Part shown: in pieces, positions 35,357 to 45,963 of the stretch
Numbering within the stretch: the stretch's first letter is position 1
Layout: each line of letters opens with the position of its first letter
DNA from: Galerina marginata
Lineage: Eukaryota; Basidiomycota; Agaricomycetes; Agaricales; Galerinaceae
NCBI GenBank assembly: GCA_023014335.1
Contig: JAECYW010000021.1
Coordinates: forward strand, 620,001-684,000
DNA length: 64,000 nt
Reading direction: 5' to 3'
The notes under the pieces: model-generated
Database searches by the model: none
What the model was told of the DNA's origin: nothing
Seen by the model: the letters and a program-made list of their open reading frames with translations, nothing else
Translations under genes and position numbers: made by a program

Positions 35357-36163
35357 ATGGTGAAGGTCTAAGATGTGAGCGATGAGTGGAATGGCGGTCG
35401 AGGGTGCGATGATGGGCAGTTTGACGCCATCGGTATTTAAAGAGCCACGGGAAGGAATGTCAGTGAGTGGGCAAGTTGAATCTGATCGTTACATTGGCGA
35501 GTCAGGCGAGCGAGTCATAATCCATGTACTGGAAGTGGGGTAATTGTCGTTAGGAGTGGAGGGTTTGTTCGTGACTCAGTTTGATCGTGGTTTAGAACCT
35601 GAGACTGAGAGCGCCTAGGCACGGAGTGCACCAAGGATGGAGAAACGTGAGAAAACGCAAGCGCAAAGGAAAATCGAGATCGTCACCCGGTCACGACGAA
35701 TGCGCCTGAGAACCTAGATTCCAACCGACGACCCTCCCCGGTAATACATTCCTTCCTTCCTTCCATGCCGACCTCCTGGATGAAATAAAAATATGGATAC
35801 AAAATCGCTATTTTTTTCCCACCAGAACGGCTGGTCTCAAGCCATCAGTTGAAACTTCCGGTAGAATAAAAAAAGTGAACACGGATCATCTTACTTCAAG
35901 TTAGCATTGAATTGTAGGACTTTAGCGACCCTAAACTTCCTTGCTCATATTGTTAACGGAGAAAGACTTCACCATGGGAAGGTCGGAAGGACAAAGGCAG
36001 GGGTTCGAGGATCGAACTCCTGAACACAACATGGACGTGAGTTGTACCAGAATATGCAACGCGAGTCAGTTCGCAGAACAATATACATGTGGAGAGGCCT
36101 GAGAATACAACAACTTCATTTAAAAGAGTTAGTTTGCCCCAGCAATTTGTTTCGCTCAACAGA
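35357..36163. other. Intergenic between relic B and the 36164 gene
   Basis: No gene seen. It includes the word ctccccggtaatacattcct near 35735, shared with about 12585, and probably the promoter of the plus-strand gene at 36164. Confidence 0.4.
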
Positions 36164-36906
36164 ATGCTATCTCGACCACTCCCATTGATCACTCACCGCA
36201 TCCCATTTTCTGTCAAAGTTTTGTCCATAAACCCAATTATCACCCCTCGCATCGAGTTTGCTGCCAGACGACCCGTAAAGTCAAACAGGCTCACGCTATC
36301 TCAGCCTGAACGTGAGCTGACCCCTTCAGTTACCTGCTCTGACGAAGAAGATCAGGATCAAGCAAACAGCGACGGCGAGTCGGAGCTATCCTCTCTCCCT
36401 GAAGAGGAGGCGGAGATCAGGCCAACGAAGATACAGAAACCGGTAGGGGAACCAGGCCGACCAAGATCAGGAGGATACAACATCGAGGAAGTTCTCGCTC
36501 CTTGGGGAAAGGATGAATTTGCCAAAGTGAACGTAAGTTAAGGTCAATCCGGAGGACTTCCCTGACTGACTTCTCGACCGGACTTGCTTGGACCTTCCAG
36601 AAATATACAAAAGAGCTCGCAGATATCGAACTTGACAATACCAAGTCATACAGCAAACAGAATAGTAATAAGGTCACGAACTTGTGTAAAACGGTGGGCA
36701 TTTTTGTTCGGTATTTCTGGGCATTTATCCTAAGGCAGAGGTCATATGTTTTGCAGGTTGAGAGGCGCCATGTAATTATTCAGAAATACGAAGATCATTG
36801 GCCTGTGCGGGCAATGCTCAAGCTGTACCTGAAGGCCGCATCAGAACACCACCGTCGCAGTGGCAAAGTTAGCAGGGACAGGGATGGTGCTGAGAAAGCG
36901 CCTTGA
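36164..36906 (+). CDS. Short basidiomycete repeated-family protein, function unknown
   Basis: Exons 36164-36532, 36601-36693 and 36757-36906 give 203 residues with consistent phases and good GT/AG introns of 68 and 63 nt. The N-terminal third is basic and disordered, followed by an acidic Ser/Glu patch (SDEEDQDQ, ELSSLPEEEAEI). The C-terminal part has the conserved words GRPRSGGYN, SYSKQ and YEDHWPVRAMLKLYLK. I recall closely similar short proteins with a 'YEDxWPVxxMLK' ending in many Agaricomycetes genomes, all uncharacterised. The chosen ATG is the first in frame. No membrane segment or signal peptide is visible. Confidence 0.65.
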
Positions 36907-38779
36907 GCTTGGTGTGGTTAATGTACGCCAGACTTGGCGTCTTTTTCATTATTTGCCCTGGTCCACCAGAGGACTACCGCAGTACGAACGTATACCTGGT
37001 CCTATATCATTTGTACAGGAGAACGGAAAATAGAGGGCTTTCTTGGAATAGAGGCGCTACAATTGCTCAAGCTTAAGGCTATGGGTAGCAGTGTGTTGGA
37101 GCAACGTCTCTCTTCGATTGCTCTTCGAAGCGCCTCGCACGAACCGCGAACGGCAAGTCCAGAACCACGTCAGAAGGAAAGGGCTACATGAGACTGAAAT
37201 AAAAAGTCAGCACGATGGGACCCGGACGAAAAGGTAAACTGAAAATTAACACTCACATGGTGCAGAGAAGATGGCAGGGGCAAAGTAGCATTGGTGACGA
37301 GAATCAAAGCGGCAAGCTGCGTTCAACCTTTTGACACGTGACTGTGGTAAAACTCCTCCTTTTTAGAGCTCAGAAGGAATGTAGACTGAAATCCGTTGAG
37401 CCATAATTACATAATTACAAAAAGCCCATAGGTTATTCAGAGTAGACCATTTGACCTTACATCTGACCTTCATTTGACGTTCATTTGGGTTGTTGATTTG
37501 GATGTGGGTAGCGAGAGTCGTGACAGCACAAAGTAGGGCGGAGTCCAGAAGGAAAAGTTCAACATTGACTCTCCGTCAACTGGTCGTGGAGCTCAACGTC
37601 CTAGGCTTGGAGGGAGGTTCAATGACACGAGAGCAGATTTCAGCAGGTACCAAGCGTAACAAACCCACGGCGTCGATTTCAGCATATTTCAGCATATCTC
37701 GAGCAGATCTAACCATAAAATGTCTCGCTTTTCGGGCAAGGTCCGATATCAACACACCACAGCTGCTCTCAGCAGACGGGCTTTTCACTGGGAACCACGA
37801 CCCGAGCTAGACCTTAGTGCTTAGTCTTAGGTGATCTTGGAATTCCGGCCAGCTCCTCAGACTGTTCTAGATTCCATTCGCTTGAGGTCACCATTCCTGA
37901 CAAGCTTTACGGGCTTCTCGCCCTCCGCGGCCGACAGCAGGGCGTCCCTCTGCGTCATTTTTGCAACTGTCCAATGTCCATAGAGTCTGAGGCTCCTGAT
38001 TTTGCGTAATCGGTCCTGGATCTTCTTTGTTGTTAGCTCACCTGGAGCTTCTGTTCACCGTGATTTTGCGTAATGTCTCTCTTCTCGACCTTTCTGCTCT
38101 AAATCATGACAACGCGCACATACGTTTACATCACCCATACATCCACATCCACACACCGCTTCTACATCACACCTAACCAGGTCGTTTTACTCTCAAGTTT
38201 TACTTACGGCTTTCGACAACTATGAGTCATGGAAACGAAGTAAGTATCCTTCTTCAAGTCCTCCTAGACCTATGGCTCGGAGTCTTTCCGATCACCCTCA
38301 GCCAACCCTGGCGAGCATTGCCTTTCGCCTTTGGTGGCGAGAGCCTGAGGACTCTCAACCTATTGTCGAGCGACGCAAGCTGCGATGCATTTATAATAAG
38401 AATTCATCATTCATGACAATTCGACGCGTGCCTTGGCCTTGTTTGCGTATGTATTTTGTGGTCTTGTCTAAATACGTCGCCTGTATTTTTCTCTCTTCCT
38501 CACCTTCAAGCATCATTTCATCCCTCCGTATTCTTCGAACTCCAACAGGATTTCCCCTATGGCGCCGCTGCTGTCCTGAACCACCGTCATTGTTCCTTCG
38601 CATTCTTCGAACTTCAGAAAACCTGCAACTGCATCATTCCTTATTCATGTGCGCTTTGCACCAGGGTAGCCCCCTGCAGCGCCTAGGAACGGCTTCAACG
38701 CGTTTGATGCATTTATTATTTGTATTTGTCGTGCTGCATCGAAAAGTAGGGAGGTACAGCATGAGGGGTTATCCGTTAT
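36907..38779. other. Stretch with at most one doubtful gene
   Basis: A possible small gene starts at 38222: ATG and five codons (MSHGNE), then gtaagt and an AG near 38270, continuing into an open plus frame to 38934 with a first part that looks protein-like (DHPQPTLASIAFRLWWREPED). It overlaps the better supported minus-strand gene at 38780-39372 and has no recognised motif, so it is left uncalled. The remainder shows nothing. Confidence 0.3.
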
Positions 38780-39372
38780 TTAAATGTAATAATCAAATTC
38801 AAGTCTACGTGGGTTGTGTGGAATTACCAGTCGTCTACCCTGCCGCACAACCTGAAGAAATCTGCGAGAGAAATGAGTCGGAGACAGGTCCAGATAAACT
38901 CTATCATAATCATACCTTCGGAGAGCGTACTTGATGAGGTCCTGGTCACCTCTGCGGATATTAACAACTCCGTTGGTGACAGATCCTGACCGCATTATTA
39001 GGATATCGCCATGCCAGAGTCGACCTGGAACCAGTTGAAGAACCGCCGCGTTACTCGGCAGGTATTTATGGTTTTTTATGAAGAACTGGAAACGGTGTAG
39101 GCGACGACCTCTACGTATGGTGACGAATGTATCGTGAATTCGTGGTTGGATGGTTCCCGAGAAGGCCTCTTCGACGAGTGGGCAGCGATGAACGGAGGTA
39201 ATTCGCGTCTGGATGGGCAGCACGCTGGGTCTTGCTGATGCCGCTCCGTAGAGCACGGCACGTACAGAAGAGTAGCGGGCCTGTGATGGCGTCAATGTTA
39301 GCAAAAGGAGAGTTCCCACCATCGACCTCTTACGCCAGAACAAGGAGTGATGCGAGTGCGAGAGTAGGGCAT
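38780..39372 (-). CDS. Hypothetical short protein, three exons
   Basis: On the minus strand, exons 39372-39334, 39280-38916 and 38861-38780 join to 161 residues, with phases agreeing at both introns (53 and 54 nt, gtaaga/cacag and gtatga/cgcag). The protein has a central hydrophobic and basic segment, the block LWHGDILIMRSG, then VVNIRRGDQDLIKYALRRF. This resembles short uncharacterised proteins common in mushroom genomes in which a 'W-x-G-D-ILVMR' block is followed by 'INLR'. No catalytic motif is apparent. The intronless frame through the first exon would be longer, but it lacks an ATG. Confidence 0.6.
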
Positions 39373-40013
39373 ATCCGGGAATTGCTGTCTGAGAAGATAT
39401 ATTCTGGGCTTCGGTCTTAAAAGAAATCTCCTCGCCTCCGAATTTCCTTGGAGCGACGGTATCTGACACCCAGTCGATGAGTATTTGCCATCGCCATTTT
39501 CACACCATCTCATCCAAGGACAGACAGACTCGGCTAACTGCTGAACGAATCCCGTTCAAATTGACGTCAATCTGTCATGCCGTTTCTTTTGTGCATATAC
39601 ATTCATTATCATTTCTGCACACGACGTCCCGATAGCACAAGGCAATTTCGGTCCGTCCATATTGATTGCGGATCACAACTATTATGAACAACCGGAGTCC
39701 CAGGACACGCTCGTGTCTCGGGATTCTGAAGGGGTTTTTCATCAATGCCGAACAAGAATAAGGGGGGTGACATCGATATTGTCTCCTCAGCGACTGGACG
39801 GATACTGTCGGAATACCGTTATCTGATCTGTGCTCATGGCAGTGATGGCGCATTCCAACCAGATTGCGATCCGTTAAGTTGACGGCACCACATCCCCTAA
39901 TTAATAAAGTCATATTCCGTGTCCCTGCAAGCTTCAGGACTCACGTTTGCGCGACGAAAGTGAGTCGAATGAAAAATTATTCAATCGGGTGGGAACTTAA
40001 TCGAAATCCAGGT

Positions 40014-42270
40014 ATGGCATTGGCCCTCCCGATATCTATAAGTACGCCTGGAAGTAAGCCAAACAACCGTCCTTCGATGAGCTCCATAACACAGCCGAAC
40101 TCTAGTAACAATTCCCCGGCCGGGCACAATGGCGACCCAGACGTTGTGATGCGCTCGGTTGGTTTCTAACTTCAACATCGTGTTTGCAATACTGATTCGT
40201 CAAAGGACCACCCGGCCCATTCATTCGCGCCTCAAGCACCACCAGTAGAAGTTTCCTCAGCGGTGTTAATTAAAAAAGCAAGTCGCGCCAGATTGTTTGG
40301 AAGATATTTAACGGTCCTAACGTCTTTTTTCAAGTTGCAAGAGTTGGAACGCAGGGAGCAACATCAGCAGGAAACGGCCAAAGCGGCGGTCGCTCGCGCA
40401 GAAAATGCAGAGCGTCAGAACCAACTACTCATGAGACGTCTCGAACAAATAGAACGCAATCGTTCCATTGTCTATGTTGCTCCAGACCGTGATATGAGTA
40501 TGCTGCTGCTTGAAGACGATGAAGGCAGCGGTGTTCGACATTCGGGGCATTCAGCAAATGAAATGCAGCATTATCCGGAGGGCTGGACAGACTTCGATGC
40601 CGACAAAAGTATGAGAGAAGCCGATCGTAAGTATAACTTGTTACTTGCTGTCGAGTACTGTCCATCTTTCCATCGCTGACCGAGCACAGCTGAAAATGGG
40701 CCGAAGAGGAAGAGGCAACAGACCAACTTGAAAGATGAAAATGAGGACTACGACGCGACCGACGAAGAAGAGATTGAGGTGGTGAGTAATGGTCACATTA
40801 CATGACAGTGGCGCTCACACAAAGCAGATATTGACCAGCTCCCCAAGACAAAACCCTGTATACCTGGCCACAGAGAAATTCCCAAGAACTATCATAGGCG
40901 CTGGCCCTTGCTTAGCGCTCACCGGCAGGACCCCCACGGAAATCGGCACGGTCGGCCTTTCTGGCAAATTTCATGAAGTAGGCAGAAATTATTATGAATT
41001 TATTATCGTAAGCTACCATACTTCCTTCCGACAGGTCCCTAGTCCTCAACGGGAAGGAGATGTTCAGGTAGCTAAATTTCGTTATTCGAAATGAAACGAC
41101 TAACAGCTCTTCACGGGAAGTTGGGTTCTTTGGAACAAGCTGTGTCAACCCTCACTGGATGTGTTACAATGTTGACAGAGCAGTTATCACGCCTGCCGTA
41201 TAATGGTGATAAGATCGCTCGTCAGAAGAAATATGGTCGTGGTCGAAATCGGGAATTTAAACTGCCGCCGCAAAGGCACACAACCCCTCAACGAAATGAC
41301 CAATTGGTGAAATTTCCTCGTTCAATTTTCGTGTCAATATAATGAATGTTCCAAATCCAGAGAGCAATTCGGAATACAATGAACGATATGTTTGGGATTA
41401 AAAGGGATGCCGATATAGTCAATTCAAATAGGGCAGACGACAATGCAATCACGGCATATGAGAACGATGATGGTCCTGGACCCGTTCCACCCTATGCACC
41501 GGACTGGGCCAATATCAAGGGTCCTTGGAATTATGCTCTGTTCGAGATTTTTCTCGAGACATATACGTCCAATTATATTGTCGGGGATGAAAAAGAGCAA
41601 GAAGAAATTGAGACGATGTTCATGGACCGACTGGGGAGACTGAAGAAGCAAGTAAAGCAAGCGACTCAAAGGCTCGGGGAAACCTACCCTCAAATGAATC
41701 AGCGCCTGTTGACGAAGCATAAGAAGGTGCTCGAGAACCAGAGGCGAAATACACGAAGAAACGAGGTAAGTGGTGCTACTAGGGAACTCGCAGGTTTCAA
41801 TCTGATGAAATTCTCATTCATAGAGATTTGCAGTTCGGAGCCGTATAACTGTTCAGAACTCTATGTCGCAGAAGGGTGAAAGTGAGGTCATTTGGAGACA
41901 TCTTGACGATGTGTTGGAGACTCTAGGATCTGCTGGGATGAGCTCTGACGAAAGCGAGGTCGATGATGATGGCCAGAAGGTGTACTTTGTCAAGAAAATG
42001 GGCTGGAGAAGGCAGTCCTTGGTTTCCAGAATGATTACAATCGACCGGGATCGTAATTTCAAGAACTGCTATGGCAACGTTACTGGGAATGCGCCAAAGG
42101 CGAGGAAGAGGAGGAGGAATGCAACAGAGACCTCAAGAAAGGCACCCCCTGGTCTCCCCATCAACTTCTACGATGAGGAATGGTACGAGGCATTGGATGG
42201 AAGGCAAAAGCGGGAACTTCAAGCAGCACCCGCTTTTGACTGGATCGACTTCCAGGCCGCTGGGCAATAA
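40014..42270 (+). CDS. GMSSDES-family protein, member 2, apparently intact
   Basis: A spliced gene starting with the ATG at 40014. Supported junctions: an exon to about 40158, a short exon, then a coiled-coil exon from about 40337 (ELERREQHQQE), an acidic nuclear-type segment with KRKRQQ near 40700, and after several short exons the long exon from about 41393 (MNDMFGIKRDAD) to 41765. The last exon runs from about 41824 to the TAA at 42268-42270. The last exon has the family core: SAGMSSDESEVDDDGQKVYFVKKMGWRR, in two words, then GLPINFYDEEWY. No stop or frameshift is needed, unlike the other three members. The pattern (basic patch, coiled coil, acidic patch, conserved C-terminus) suggests a nuclear protein. 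Function unknown; similar proteins are abundant in mushrooms. Exon limits in 40790-41350 are uncertain. Confidence 0.6.
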
Positions 42271-42454
42271 ATAGTCAATAAATTTACGTACGTTAGCTTG
42301 CAATTTTGAAGTCCTGTATGTTAGGAGAGGACCCGAGAGGACGAGGGGAATCGGATGAAGAAAGGATATGGGTTGATTAGCCAGGTAGAATTTAGGCTAC
42401 AAGAGAGGCGCGTACAGACTTATATATAGGAAGCCCCCGCATCCTTCGTACCAT

Positions 42455-42935
42455 CTCCAATTTCGACGAATTTCTTCCCGCGGCGGTTGAACACACCCGC
42501 AACAAAGCCAGCCTGTCCACTGCCGCTTCATCTACTTTGATATCATCTGAGGGATATCGACTTGCAGGGAGCACAAGTGTCGTTGATGGTGTCCTGCGGA
42601 CAGACCAAGGTTCAGGGGCTGTACAAGTGATTCAGGTCAGCGACGTTCTCTTTGAAACTCGAAAACTGACTTACCCTGCATCTCTCGTATCTCCACCAAA
42701 GTCGATGAATCCCTTCCCGCGGCGGTTGGACGCACTCGCAACAAAGCCAGCCACACCCCGCAGCCTCATCCGCTCGAGTTTGTCAGCGTGAAGTCGACTT
42801 GAAGGGTGCGCGAATGCTATCCACGGTGCCATGTGAGCAAACCAAAGGTAGAGGCTACCGTAGATGATTCAGGTGACTATCGGTTTCTTTTAAAGTTCGA
42901 AAATTCACTTACCTTGAATATGGCACCCTTCTCCC
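42455..42935. repeat. Two-copy tandem duplication, 240-bp period
   Basis: The word cccgcggcggttg and the following caacaaagccagcc occur at about 42477 and 42717, and downstream words (attcaggtcagcg / attcaggtgacta; aaactcgaaaactgacttac / aagttcgaaaattcacttac) repeat with the same spacing. The copies have diverged. It lies between the GMSSDES gene and the transposase relic; no gene is supported in 42271-43540. Confidence 0.65.
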
Positions 42936-43543
42936 TCTACACGCTGACTTGCAATCTGAGCCGTCGGCAGTCATGCATTCTACTTCTCGAATAGACCAGG
43001 TAAGTAACTCATCATAGCCTCGTTGAATTACTACTCATCTCGTTTCCAGCCCACATCAAGCTCGAGGTTTTGACTTTCAATGCTAACATCACTCCAGCCT
43101 CTCGCGTCCGCCCGCCCATCCCCCCCCCTTGACTCCCAATTCGCAATCAACACTACCTACCACCAAGCCGCGGTGTCCTTCAATGCAGTGCGAAGATCAG
43201 TTGAAAACCCTAGAACAAGTCAGACAGACAACTCACTGTGAAACTCTCCTCAACAACACCGCCACTCCTGCTCCTGCTCTCGCTCGAATTGCCCACCCAG
43301 CATCCGTTGATCTACTCCCCGTAGTCGTCGTTGACGAAGGCCGCCGGGGATGGAGTCGTATTATCCACGCCGACATCAGAGGTAGAGGCAGCGTGGTGTT
43401 ATCGTCATCCGTCGCATTGAGGTTAGAGGTAGTGGCGGTATGGCGGCGTCGTCCGTGTGGATCCGCGTGGACGTCAATCGAGGTGGTGGAGGCGGGCAGT
43501 TGACTGTATCTGTGGGGTTCGAAGAAGCGGGTGTGGGGCTGCG

Positions 43544-45382
43544 TTAGCCAACGTGGGGAGGAAGCGGCAGTGTGGCGTCACCTGCATCAGTGTCGTAGGC
43601 CGTGATGGAGGCGCCAACTATGTCGACGGCGGAAGCGGAGGCATAAGTGACGAACGGATCAATTGTTCCAGGCGCAGATGAAAGTTGTCGACGAATGGCA
43701 TATGCAATAGAAGAGTCTTGTCGGACAATGATGTATTCTATAGTTCCTGGGAGTGGAGAGGCGGCAAGATTGCCGCGCGGATAAAACATGATTTGACTGT
43801 TATCGACGTGGGTGCTTCGGCGTGAATAGAAGACATTGTCGAACTTATGGCGAGCCCGAAGAGCCACCTGGCGATCTGATATGATAGCTCGCAAAGCGTC
43901 AGGCACTGGACCAAAAGCTGAAGAGGCGATATCTTCTTCAAGGTCAGTGTTCGATAAGATACCAAGGGCCTTATCGAACACAGTCTTGCACTCCTTGAGG
44001 GCAGGAGGGCAATCCGGGCGAGAAAAGCCAGTGCTTTAATCGAGCTGTGCGTGAAAATGATGACAGCATGGAGCCCTCTAAGTCACCTAAGGATATTATC
44101 AACAAAAGACTGCGTTGATGCATCAAGAAACAACATACCAAATTTATGATTACTTAGAAGTCGTTGGAGCTGCCCAATCACACGTTCAAAAGGGAAACAC
44201 CACCATGAGCGTACCGTCAGGATGCAGAGCGGTTAGGTCTTCCATCCAAGACAGGATGTACCTGTGCAGGTCGTATCAGGGTCTGGATTGTTGGTGCACT
44301 CTTCGGGGTAGATGGGCCTATCAGATCCTGGAATAAATTTAGGGGGGGTATGTACAATGGCAGGCTGGGCAAACTGCATGAATCTCTGTCTTGCCATCTA
44401 GATTGAACCTCTTCAACACCGTATTGAGAGTGACCGGAACTTGATCAACAACAAATTGCTGGTGTGCGTCCAGCTTCCCAGAACGACCGTAAACAGACCA
44501 AGCCAGCATGACTGTGAGGAGGCCGACAATGAGATCCCCAAGACGGCGGCTCGCACCGATCATCACGTTGCAAACAACAGCAATGAGCATGGCGATCTGA
44601 GCAAAAGGATCATTGGCATTGATTGGCAAGTCAAAAAGATGATCTGAAGAATAGATCAGGAGTAAGATAAAAGAAGCATAGATTCGAGGCGAAATCAAAT
44701 TCACCTGTATTGTAGAGTTCCGGTTCTTCAGGTACAGGATGTGCGGTACAAAACTCGCTATAGCTGCTCTGAAGGTGGGCAAGACGTTCGCCAACAATGA
44801 CTTTGCGGGCTGATTAACTGTGGGTACGTCGCGCTTCACAGCATCGAAAGACTTCTGAAGTTGGCTAATTTCCTGACGCAAGTTTGTGAGGTCGGCAAGT
44901 GAGAACGCAGGAGAACTAAGTGCTTGGCGGCATTCTTGCGACCTACGCTCGACGACATCAAGGATCTTGTGGGCTTTCGCGGTGCGGCGGTCTCGCTCGC
45001 GCTTGTCAAGCTTAGCCTTGCTGCCCGCAGGAGGGGAGAGAGGCCCAGAGGGAAGAACCTCTGGACGAGCACGGGGAGTCGAAGCCGATTGCGAGGGACC
45101 TCGGAGAATAGAAGAAGTGTCCAGTCGCTGCTGGCTAACCGTGGCTTTACGGACAGCCGCCTCAGCTTGCACACGCCTGAGATGGGGGATGCGCTGGGCT
45201 AGCGGCAGGGTTTTCCCCAGAGGTGAACCATCAGGACCATGCCCACAATCCAGGATGCACTGTTCGCAAAGACAGTTGTATGTCGTTGCTGCGTTTCTAG
45301 AAGGAATAACATGGATAGACGAAGAGAGGTTGTTGAAGGATAGGAAATGCCTTGAGGTCGGCAGTCTCGGCTTCCGGGACAA
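43544..45382 (-). pseudogene. Plavaka/CACTA-type transposase, internal deletion derivative
   Basis: The minus-strand frame 45382-44339 is the N-terminal part of the family: CxxC motif (CLCEQC), a basic Ser/Pro-rich segment, a hydrophobic helical region, and the block LNTVLKRFNLDGKTEIHAVCPACHC. At the run of seven G (44341-44347) the frame shifts, and the next frame continues with the expected FIPGSDRPIYPEECTNN. Soon after, at about 44215, the sequence jumps to a block of the far C-terminal half (FPFERVIGQLQRLLSNHKFG), then ARLKHW and a long C-terminal frame to 43544 (DLEEDIASSAF, RHKFDNVFYSRRSTHV, MFYPRGN). The DDE core between them is missing. The element cannot make an active transposase and is a deletion derivative of the kind that needs enzyme from elsewhere. 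Confidence 0.8.
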
Positions 45383-45482
45383 CTCAGTCTCAATGGATCA
45401 TACACAAAAGAGAGGAGTATCCGGGATAAAGATCCTGGCGTCGAAGAGTGCGGTCAACTGCGATGGTCTGTTGAAGAGCCCA

Positions 45483-45725
45483 ACTCAGTGCGTATCAGCG
45501 CGAAGGAGTTACGGGGGCAACGGTGATCCAACGGGGAGGATGCCATTGTTCGCAATGCCAACTCAGTGTGTATCAACACGAAGGAGTGTGGCAACGGTAA
45601 TCCACGGGGAGGACGGTTTGCAATGTCGGGAAATCCAGCTCAGTGTCAGCGCGAGAGAACCCAATGTTCGGAATGCCAACTCAGTGTGTATCAACACGAA
45701 GGAGTGTGGCAACGGTAGGACGATG
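45483..45725. repeat. Imperfect tandem repeats beside the transposase relic
   Basis: The 45-base segment starting aatgccaactcagtgtgtat occurs at about 45556 and again at about 45677, and a diverged copy starts near 45481. The repeats sit just upstream of the N-terminal end of the transposase relic. CACTA elements often carry subterminal repeats, so these may mark the 5' terminal region of the element, but I could not find matching terminal CACTA inverted repeats. Confidence 0.6.
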
Positions 45726-45963
45726 GCGAGCGACCACGGCGGTGAGGGTATCTGAAAGAAAAGAAAACGGTAAGGAAAATAATTCAAGACAAAAGATAAA
45801 TAAAAATAACGATGGAAACTTACCAGGTGATAGTGGGATTTGTGGCTGGAGTGGACGACAGTGGAAGTGACTTTGACTTGGAAGTGGCGATCATGAATGT
45901 CGTTTCAAGTTTGTATCTCATGGTCGTGCCAAATAGAGCGGGCACTGAACTGAGCGGGCACTG

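Noticed and set aside
35995..36030. Possible tRNA T-arm (ggttcgaggatcgaactcct)
   Set aside because: The minus strand has a box-B-like word, but no D arm, anticodon arm or matching acceptor could be built around it.
38272..38934. 220-codon plus-strand frame with possible first exon at 38222
   Set aside because: Its 3' part overlaps the better supported spliced minus-strand gene at 38780-39372, and nothing in it is recognised.
44886..45755. 289-codon plus-strand frame
   Set aside because: It is the antisense of the Plavaka transposase N-terminus and its upstream repeats.
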